Source: an uncultured Bacteroidales bacterium
Lineage (GTDB): Bacteria; Bacteroidota; Bacteroidia; Bacteroidales; F082
Direction: 5' to 3'
Assembly: GCA_937877465.1 (NCBI GenBank)
Contig: CALFIT010000225.1
Span: forward strand, 1-6,549
Length of the DNA: 6,549 nucleotides
This document shows positions 1 through 5,665 of this stretch, piece after piece. The position numbers were made by a program, and so were the translations under genes. The notes below the pieces were generated by a model, which was not told the DNA's origin, ran no database searches, and saw only the letters and a program-made list of their open reading frames with translations. Every line of letters begins with the position of its first letter. Positions within the stretch are counted from its first letter, which is position 1.

Positions 1-593
1 AATATGCCGGCTTGCAGTACGAAAGCGGTCGCGCCGGAGCCTTGGGCGTGGATGTGGCCGCCACCTATTGGTCCTATACCGACTGGGCCTTCACCCTTGC
101 CGCACGCAACATCGGGAGGCAGCTCTTTTCGCGTGAACTGAATGTTGACGACAAATGGTTGCCGTTGTCGGTGGATTTCATGGCCTCGAAGAAGCTCGAA
201 CACCTGCCTTTGACCATCGTATTGGGTTACAAGGATATACAGCATTGGAACAAGTATTACACCGACCCGTTGGATTTGGCCGGCTATTACGACCCCATCA
301 CGGGAGAATACAACGAGCCTTCCAAGGCGGCCAGGTTCTTCACCAATTTGGGCTGCCATCTGGTGATTGGCGGCGAATTGGCCTTGGGCAAGAACCTGTT
401 TTTGCGTGCTTCCTACAACTACGAGGCGCATTACAACATGGACGTGCCTGAGAAACGCAGCTTGGTCGGCTTTTCGGCGGGCTTCGGCGTGAAAATCAAG
501 GCGTTCCAAATCGACTACGCCCGCTCGCGCAACAACATCGTTGGGTCACCCAACTTCCTGACCATCAGAATGGATTTGAGCAAGTTTAAATAA
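1..593 (+). CDS. porQ: Type IX secretion protein PorQ-like, C-terminal part (5' truncated by window edge)
   Basis: The reading frame is open from the left edge (codons begin at base 3: Y-A-G-L-Q-Y) and ends with TAA at 591-593, so about 197 C-terminal residues are seen and the true start lies outside. The protein shows alternating hydrophobic/polar strands with many aromatics, as expected of an outer-membrane beta-barrel. Features recalled from the PorQ family are a 'LPLTIVLGYKDIQHWNKYY'-type segment (resembling 'kaPf..sl..hdLqkWd..Y.dP'), then 'LVGFSAGFGVKIKAFQIDYA', and a terminal strand around 'NFLTIRMDL'. PorQ and PorV are FadL-like barrel proteins of the T9SS; PorQ is associated with handling of C-terminal-signal cargo at the outer membrane. 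recF starts 3 nt after the stop, so the two may be co-transcribed. A different PorV/PorQ-family barrel cannot be excluded, because the N-terminal half and signal peptide are missing. Confidence 0.75.
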   Translation, partial: YAGLQYESGRAGALGVDVAATYWSYTDWAFTLAARNIGRQLFSRELNVDDKWLPLSVDFMASKKLEHLPLTIVLGYKDIQHWNKYYTDPLDLAGYYDPITGEYNEPSKAARFFTNLGCHLVIGGELALGKNLFLRASYNYEAHYNMDVPEKRSLVGFSAGFGVKIKAFQIDYARSRNNIVGSPNFLTIRMDLSKFK

Positions 594-596
594 TCC

Positions 597-1724
597 ATGT
601 ACCTCCACGAACTCAAACTGACCAACTTCAAGAACTGCGAGTCGGCCGACTTGCGGCTTTCGGAGAACGTGAATTGCTTTGTCGGCTTGAATGGGGCAGG
701 GAAGACCAACATCCTCGACTCGATTTATTACCTCTCGTTTTGCAAGAGCTTTTTCGGAGCCACCGACAAGCAGAACATCCGCCACGAGCAGGATTTCTTT
801 GCCATCCACGGGCTGTATAGCCACGAGGGAAAGGACGACGAGCAGGTGTCGTGTGTGCAGAAACGCGACGCCAAGAAGTCGTTCCGCTACAACAAGAAGG
901 AATACGACCGCCTCAGCGACCACATCGGCAAGTTCCCCTTGGTGATGATCTCGCCCTACGACCGCGACCTCATCAACGAGGGCAGCGACCTGCGCCGCAA
1001 GTTCATCGACGGCGTGATCTCGCAGTTCGACCCGCTCTATCTCAACGCCTTGCTGAAATACAACCGCGCCTTGCTGCAACGCAACATGCAACTGAAGCAG
1101 TTTGCCGAGGCCCGCACCTTCGACCGCGAGTTGCTCCGCCTTTGGGACGACCAGCTCTGCCAAAACGCCTACGACATCCACGCCAAGCGACAGCGGTTCT
1201 TGGACGACTTCCTGCCGATTTTCCAGCATTACTACGAAATCGTCTCGGGCGGCACGGAGAAGGTCGATGTGGTCTACCAGTCGCGCCTCGACGAGAAGCC
1301 GCTCGACGCGCTGCTTGAGGAAAGCCTGCTGCACGACCGCTATTCGGGCTATACCAACGTGGGCATCCACAAGGACGACTTGGACTTTGCCCTCGACGGC
1401 CATCCGCTCAAGCGGTTCGGCTCGCAGGGACAGCAGAAGTCGTTTGTGGTCTCCATCCGCTTGGCGCAGTTCGAGTTCAACTACCAGAAGATCGGCTACA
1501 AGCCCATCCTGCTTTTGGACGACGTTTTCGACAAACTCGACGACCGCCGCGTGATGAAACTCGTGCGCTTGGTCGGCGACGACCATTTCGGGCAGGTGTT
1601 CATCACCGACACGCAACGGCAGCGAATGGAGCAACTGTTTGAAGACACGACCATCGACCACAAGATTTTCGAGGTGGAGCAAGGCCGCGTCAAGGAGATA
1701 GGAGGTGACGATGGTTTACTATGA
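597..1724 (+). CDS. recF: DNA replication and repair protein RecF
   Basis: A 375-residue protein of normal RecF length (about 360-375). RecF is an SMC/ABC-like ATPase that binds single-strand/double-strand junctions at gaps and, with RecO and RecR, helps load RecA. Visible motifs are the N-terminal 'LHELKLTNFKN' strand, Walker A GLNGAGKTN at residues 30-38, the 'GIHKDDLDF' segment (H258, D260, D261; usually G-x-H-R-D-D), the ABC signature region GSQGQQKS at 275-282, and Walker B ILLLDDVFDKLD at 304-315 with D308/D309 and a conserved D-loop. All ATPase motifs are intact. The start ATG at 597 follows the porQ stop by 3 nt; no Shine-Dalgarno is seen there, only an A/T-rich leader typical of Bacteroidetes. 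The gene overlaps the downstream DUF721 gene by 14 nt. Third codon positions are strikingly G/C-rich compared with the AddB-like gene, which produces a long empty antisense frame over the whole gene. Confidence 0.96.
   Translation: MYLHELKLTNFKNCESADLRLSENVNCFVGLNGAGKTNILDSIYYLSFCKSFFGATDKQNIRHEQDFFAIHGLYSHEGKDDEQVSCVQKRDAKKSFRYNKKEYDRLSDHIGKFPLVMISPYDRDLINEGSDLRRKFIDGVISQFDPLYLNALLKYNRALLQRNMQLKQFAEARTFDRELLRLWDDQLCQNAYDIHAKRQRFLDDFLPIFQHYYEIVSGGTEKVDVVYQSRLDEKPLDALLEESLLHDRYSGYTNVGIHKDDLDFALDGHPLKRFGSQGQQKSFVVSIRLAQFEFNYQKIGYKPILLLDDVFDKLDDRRVMKLVRLVGDDHFGQVFITDTQRQRMEQLFEDTTIDHKIFEVEQGRVKEIGGDDGLL
1700..1708 (+). promoter_or_regulatory. Strong Shine-Dalgarno site for the DUF721/DciA-like gene
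   Basis: AGGAGGTGA matches nine consecutive bases of the canonical anti-Shine-Dalgarno complement. AGGAGG (1700-1705) sits 5 nt before ATG 1711, inside the last codons of recF. The spacing decides the start: GTG 1705 lies on top of the site, so ATG 1711 is preferred. Bacteroidetes genes usually lack such sites, and none is seen before recF or the AddB-like gene. The overlap with recF suggests translational coupling or re-initiation. Confidence 0.7.
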
Positions 1725-2001
1725 CGTGAAGCCGCTTGGCGACCTCATCAAGGAGTTCTATGAGATGCACAAAGGCCCCGACTACTTGGACGAAACGAAG
1801 GCCATCGGCCTGTGGCCCAAGGTGGTAGGCCCCTTCATCGCCTCCCACACCATCGACCTCGCCATCAAGAACCATGTGCTGTTTGTGCGTGTTGACAGCG
1901 ATGCCCTCCGCAACGAGTTGAACTATTCCAAGTCGCTGCTACAGAAGAACTTGAATGCGCTTGTGGGGAAGGAAGTGGTGGAGGAGATTGTGCTAAGTTA
2001 A
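1711..2001 (+). CDS. DUF721 / DciA-like protein (putative helicase-loading factor)
   Basis: A 96-residue protein. The DUF721 fold is recognisable from the order of its conserved residues: an N-terminal helix (PLGDLIKEFYE), W35 followed by V-V-G40, then I-A-x-H-T47, a beta segment HVLFVRVDSDALRNEL, and a helix ending in LVGKEVVEEIVL. DUF721 includes DciA, the replicative helicase (DnaB) loader/operator of bacteria without DnaC; its N-terminal domain is KH-like. Here essentially only that domain is present, with no long C-terminal tail. The start is ATG 1711, because a strong Shine-Dalgarno lies 5 nt upstream; GTG 1705 would add two residues. It overlaps recF by 14 nt in another frame, so the pair is likely an operon of replication/repair genes. 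The DUF721 family call is firm. The helicase-loading role is inferred from the family and from recF next door. Confidence 0.85.
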   Translation: MVYYDVKPLGDLIKEFYEMHKGPDYLDETKAIGLWPKVVGPFIASHTIDLAIKNHVLFVRVDSDALRNELNYSKSLLQKNLNALVGKEVVEEIVLS

Positions 2002-4905
2002 TCACCGCTTGCAAATCAGCTTGAACTCGCAATAGCCGCATTTCTTGTCGTCATCGGTTTGGACGAAAGGTGTCTCTGTGTCAAGCATTTCGCCCACTAC
2101 GGCTTCAAGCATGGTTTCTATGTTGTGAATAAAGTTGTTGTTTTCCAAAAAGTTAGCATCTGCTTCGGCATCGTCTTTCTTGGGTTGCGCTTTTGTCAGA
2201 CCAAACTCGATGGCATTGGCGTATTTCAAACCGTGGATGGCGCCTTCCACTTGCTCGGGCGAAACCAAAGGGTTCTCCTTCAGATACATGTATTTGTATA
2301 AAAGGAGTTGTAGTGCTTTTTCGGGAATCTGTTTCAGATAATCGAGGTCGCTCTCACTTTGGTGGCGCACGGGAATCTTGAGGTCGGCGCTTTCGACATG
2401 GCCAGACTTGTAGTCGATGACACGTATGGTGTTGTCCCACAAGTCGATGCGGTCGGTGCGGCCCTTGAACAGACATTCGCCGTAGGGCGTGGACAAAGAG
2501 GCCTTCAGTTCGCCTTCGGTTTCAAGAATGACCAAATCGTTATGTTCCAACTGCTTGGAAGTGTATTTCAGGTAGTTCTTCAACTGCTGCTCGATGGTGA
2601 CGCGGTTCAGGAAGTTGAAGCCGACATCGGGGAAGCCGTTGGGCAGGTTTTTCTCGATGGACTGTGCTAATTTCTGCTCCCACCGAGGCATGATTTTCTC
2701 GTCAAACAGCACTTTGTCAATGAGTTGCCTTTTCCCGTCGTGGGGAAGATAGTCGGCGAAAAGAAACTCCAAAGTGTCGTGGATGATGGTTCCGATGACA
2801 TCAGTGCCAGTGTCTTCATCAACGCTATTATCCTTAATCTGAGCGATATACCTCATGTAGTATTTCAGCGGGCAATTTATATAGGTTGATAGGGCAGAGG
2901 GCGACAGCCCCTTGGTTTCGATGATGTAGTGAAGTCGCGCAAGGGCCTCGTCGTTCTTTTGTGCGCTAAGCGTCTTGGCCTCGACGGACGGCTTGGCGAC
3001 GCTGCCGAAGGCCTCTTCGGTGACGGTGATGTTGGCGTTTTGGGCCAACTCGTGCTTGATTTGCAGGATGAAGCGACTGGCTTCACCGCCCGATGTTTCG
3101 CCTAAGTTGTTGTAATATAGGTAAATGTCTTCGCCGTTCTGCAAAAGCCGATAGAAATGATAGGCAACGACGGCTTGGCTCTCGGCATAGCTCGGAAGAC
3201 CGTAGGCGCGGCGGATGAAATGGGGGATGAAGCTGCCCTGCGACTTGTCGGGAGGCAACACGCCCTCGTTGACGCTGAGCAGGTGCAGCCGCTTGAATTC
3301 GAGGTTGCGCGTTTCGAGCAAGCCCATGATTTGCAGGCCCTCGGTCTCGCTGCTGTTCATTTTCAGCGTTGCGCCCGACGACAGCAGGTGATAGAGAATC
3401 TCGACACTGTGTAAGTCGTTGACATATTTCGAGTTGCGCTCGACGACTTGTTGCAATCGGCTGACGGTTTTCCCGATTTCGCTCAACTGGTTGAGAAGGA
3501 AAAGCGAGTTGTCTTGTGCCTGCATCATGCCGGAGATGAACGCCAATAGCTGACTGACGGCTTGGAGCATCTTTGCTGGCGAAGAGCTGGCTTCAGCAGG
3601 CAAGATGATTCTGAGAAACTCCTGTATGTGAGGCATTTGCGACAGCCCTTCGATGTCTTTGTCCTCCATGATGAACTTCCCATTTTTCACCGATTCGTTT
3701 TTCCAACGGCTGAAGGCGGCAGTCTCCGCTTTCGGGAAGGCGATTTTCACGATTTCGAGGTCCATGAGGTGCAAGACGGGCCAAATGTACCAACCGCTCA
3801 CGTTGCGTTCAACGCCGTTTTCCGTGATTTTTCGGCTGATTTGGTTGCGGCGATGCAGTGCGAAGTATTCTTTAATCAGTTGGTTGACAGGTGTTTTTGC
3901 CATTGGATAGCCCATCGAGACCTTGAAGTTTTGGTAGGCTTCGGTGTCGGGGATGGCATTGAGGACGGGAATCAGCAGTTGTTGGTCGGCCAAGACGACG
4001 GCTTGTCTGTGGTCGTCGGTTTCCTGTAGCTTGGCTTGCAATGCCTTGGCTTGCAGTGCGTTGCCGCTGGCGCTGATGACATGAATGTGTTTCTCCTCGG
4101 TGCGCAGCGTGTCCGAAATGCCGTTTTTCAGCCAATCGGGATGCTTTGTCAGGTAGCGTCGGGCAAAGAAACCGGCCTCATTGTTCTCATCCTCAACATA
4201 ATAGCGGTCGTAATCCAACAGGATTTCGGCCTTGCCAGTTTTTGTCAAGGTGTCGATGATGCGTTCCTCGGTCGTGGTCAGGGCGTTGAAGCCGGCGAAG
4301 ATGACGCTCCTTTTGCCGATTCTTTCTGTCAACTCAGCCTCTGGAAGTTCCGATAAGTGTCTGGTAATCATTCCATAATATCCTTTTTCCTGCGCCGAAA
4401 GCCTTTCTTTGAGTTGGCGGTAATAGGCATACAGCGACTGGAAGAAACGCAGGTATTTCAACTCCTTTTCCTTGCTTTTCTCTTCGTCGAAGTCCCAAAA
4501 CTCTAACCTTTTGTTCTCGACGACATAGTTGAACACACGTTGCGCGTCGATGCCGTATTGGTCGATTTCGTCGAAGTCCTTGACCATCTGCGCCGCTTGG
4601 CTGCCGAAGACGTTCAAATCGGACGTATAGTCTTGGTTTTGATGCAGTTGAGCGTCAATATCGATAAGCTCAAACAGCAAATCGGTGTTGTCGGCAAGGG
4701 TCATTCCGCTCCATTGGGTGAAGGCCTCCTCGATGGACAGCATCTGCGGCAGCCAAAGGGTTTGTCGGCACTGTCGCTTGAACTCGTTGCGCAGGTAATA
4801 AGCGGCCCGCTTGTTCGGAAACACCACCGTAAGTTCTTGATTCGTAAGGTTGTAACTGCTTGTAATGTGCGTTGTCAGGCGTTGGAGAAAGGTGTCGTGG
4901 CTCAT
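2002..4905 (-). CDS. AddB-like PD-(D/E)XK nuclease with Fe-S cysteines and degenerate helicase region
   Basis: A 967-residue protein. The N-terminal two thirds resembles the UvrD-like half of AddB. VVFPNKRAAYYL (residues 27-38) is the strand after the normal P-loop, but no Walker A precedes it, so ATPase activity is unlikely. M527-F536 (MGLLETRNLEF) and VNEGVLPP (544-551) correspond to the AddB helicase motif V/VI region. The C-terminal nuclease domain starts near LSPSALSTYINC, then H709 in GTIIHDTLEF, D818 in GRTDRID, D831-Y-K833 in VIDYKSG, and Q866-x3-Y870. C678 with C956, C959 and C965 (C-x2-C-x5-C) match the four-cysteine iron-sulfur staple of AddB/Dna2/Cas4-type nucleases. The likely role is resection of double-strand breaks with an AddA-type helicase, which is not in this window. 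ATG 4905 lies one base after the nucleotidyltransferase stop, with no Shine-Dalgarno. A recombination nuclease with another partner is the main alternative. Confidence 0.88.
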   Translation of the reverse strand: MSHDTFLQRLTTHITSSYNLTNQELTVVFPNKRAAYYLRNEFKRQCRQTLWLPQMLSIEEAFTQWSGMTLADNTDLLFELIDIDAQLHQNQDYTSDLNVFGSQAAQMVKDFDEIDQYGIDAQRVFNYVVENKRLEFWDFDEEKSKEKELKYLRFFQSLYAYYRQLKERLSAQEKGYYGMITRHLSELPEAELTERIGKRSVIFAGFNALTTTEERIIDTLTKTGKAEILLDYDRYYVEDENNEAGFFARRYLTKHPDWLKNGISDTLRTEEKHIHVISASGNALQAKALQAKLQETDDHRQAVVLADQQLLIPVLNAIPDTEAYQNFKVSMGYPMAKTPVNQLIKEYFALHRRNQISRKITENGVERNVSGWYIWPVLHLMDLEIVKIAFPKAETAAFSRWKNESVKNGKFIMEDKDIEGLSQMPHIQEFLRIILPAEASSSPAKMLQAVSQLLAFISGMMQAQDNSLFLLNQLSEIGKTVSRLQQVVERNSKYVNDLHSVEILYHLLSSGATLKMNSSETEGLQIMGLLETRNLEFKRLHLLSVNEGVLPPDKSQGSFIPHFIRRAYGLPSYAESQAVVAYHFYRLLQNGEDIYLYYNNLGETSGGEASRFILQIKHELAQNANITVTEEAFGSVAKPSVEAKTLSAQKNDEALARLHYIIETKGLSPSALSTYINCPLKYYMRYIAQIKDNSVDEDTGTDVIGTIIHDTLEFLFADYLPHDGKRQLIDKVLFDEKIMPRWEQKLAQSIEKNLPNGFPDVGFNFLNRVTIEQQLKNYLKYTSKQLEHNDLVILETEGELKASLSTPYGECLFKGRTDRIDLWDNTIRVIDYKSGHVESADLKIPVRHQSESDLDYLKQIPEKALQLLLYKYMYLKENPLVSPEQVEGAIHGLKYANAIEFGLTKAQPKKDDAEADANFLENNNFIHNIETMLEAVVGEMLDTETPFVQTDDDKKCGYCEFKLICKR
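4031..4060 (-). repeat. 15-nt tandem duplication inside the AddB-like gene
   Basis: TTGGCTTGCAATGCC (4031-4045) is followed directly by TTGGCTTGCAGTGCG (4046-4060), differing at two positions. On the coding strand it gives the residue duplication ALQAK-ALQAK (residues 283-292), probably within a helix of the helicase-like region. The reading frame is kept. It looks like a small in-frame slippage duplication. Confidence 0.6.
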
Positions 4906-4906
4906 T

Positions 4907-5665
4907 TTACTTGTTTTTTAGGAAGTTTTCGGCGGCTTGCAGTTGCTCTGGCTTGCCCAAATCGAACCAATAATTGGGATAGATGGGTTTGGAGATGATG
5001 CGGTTGTTTTTGGCCAATTTGAGGTATAAGTCAATGACACTCTGAGGCTTGAGTTCAAAGTCGCTGAACAAGTCGCTTCGGAAGAAATGCAGCCCGCTGA
5101 AGGCCATTTCGTTGAAACCAAGGGCCGTTGAGCCTGTCGAAACGCCCGTTTTGTTTTCATTAACCCACTTCAACCTGTTTTCCGCCTTGTTCGTCCAGCC
5201 AACAAGTTGGTTTTCAGCATCAAAAAGTAACTTGCGGTTGGTCTTGCGGTCTTGCGTGAGCAGCCAGGCGTCGTCGCCCGAAACGAGGAATTGTCGGCCC
5301 AATTCGTCGAGGTGTACGTCGCTGATGATGTCCACATTGTGGATCAACACGGCCTTTGAATCCTTGAATAGGGGCGTGGCTTTGATGATGCCGCCGCCCG
5401 TGTCCATCAGCAGGTCGCGCTCGTCGGAGATGAGGATTTCGGCGTCGAAAGCGTTTTTGCGCACAAAATCGATGATTTGCCCGCCAAAGTGATGCACGTT
5501 GACGACGATGTGGCGGAAGCCTTGACGGGTCAGGCTCTCGATGCAATGTTGCAGCAAGGGCTTGCCGTTCAGTTCGACCAAGGCCTTGGGTTTGTCCTTG
5601 GTCAATTCTTTCAGGCGGGTGCCGAGGCCTGCGGCCAAAATCATCGCGGTGATGTCGTGGTTCAT
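4907..5665 (-). CDS. Sugar-1-phosphate nucleotidyltransferase, MurU-like
   Basis: A 252-residue nucleotidyltransferase that joins an NTP to a sugar 1-phosphate. The signature is clear: MILAAGLGTRLKELT with G13-x-G15-T16-R17, P26-K27 (KPKALVELNGKPLL), DTGGGI at 88-93, a metal-binding N110-V-D112, the R140-x-T142 region followed by L-x-GW157-x-N159, AFSGLHFF at 188-195, and D235 in WFDLGKPEQL near the C-terminus. This order resembles MurU, which makes UDP-MurNAc from MurNAc-1-phosphate; mannose- or glucose-1-phosphate transferases are alternatives. The start chosen is ATG 5665, giving MNHDITAMILAAG and a 4-nt ATGA overlap with the upstream kinase/RapZ gene. An upstream in-frame ATG at 5743 would add 26 unrelated residues lying over that gene. 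The kinase domain next door supports a two-step salvage pathway in the cytoplasm. Residues 174-182 are encoded by a REP-like palindrome and look inserted. Confidence 0.85.
   Translation of the reverse strand: MNHDITAMILAAGLGTRLKELTKDKPKALVELNGKPLLQHCIESLTRQGFRHIVVNVHHFGGQIIDFVRKNAFDAEILISDERDLLMDTGGGIIKATPLFKDSKAVLIHNVDIISDVHLDELGRQFLVSGDDAWLLTQDRKTNRKLLFDAENQLVGWTNKAENRLKWVNENKTGVSTGSTALGFNEMAFSGLHFFRSDLFSDFELKPQSVIDLYLKLAKNNRIISKPIYPNYWFDLGKPEQLQAAENFLKNK
5122..5147 (-). repeat. REP-like palindrome within the nucleotidyltransferase gene
   Basis: On the plus strand, GGGCCGTT (5122-5129) and AACGCCC (5141-5147) form an imperfect stem with one bulged C, around the loop GAGCCTGTCGA (5130-5140). 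The reverse strand reads TTTCGACAGGCTCAACGG, whose TTCGACAGGCTCA core I recall as a dispersed short palindromic repeat common in bacterial genomes, usually between genes. Here it lies in frame and encodes GVSTGSTAL (residues 174-182) between the GW-x-N region and the AFSGLH strand. Copy number elsewhere in the genome cannot be seen. Confidence 0.6.

Noticed and set aside
546..1682. A long open frame (378 codons) antisense to nearly all of recF.
   Set aside because: The translation is low-complexity and rich in Val, Leu, Glu and Gln with no recognisable motif. It is explained by the strong G/C bias at recF third codon positions, and recF itself has all expected ATPase motifs.
1705..1710. GTG 1705 as the start of the DUF721 gene.
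   Set aside because: It overlaps the Shine-Dalgarno sequence itself; ATG 1711 has the right spacing.
5220..5546. Arg/Pro/His-rich open frames on both strands over the nucleotidyltransferase and elsewhere (for example 851-1318 and 3872-4135).
   Set aside because: They are frame-shifted shadows of real genes, with skewed composition, no domains and no independent start signals.
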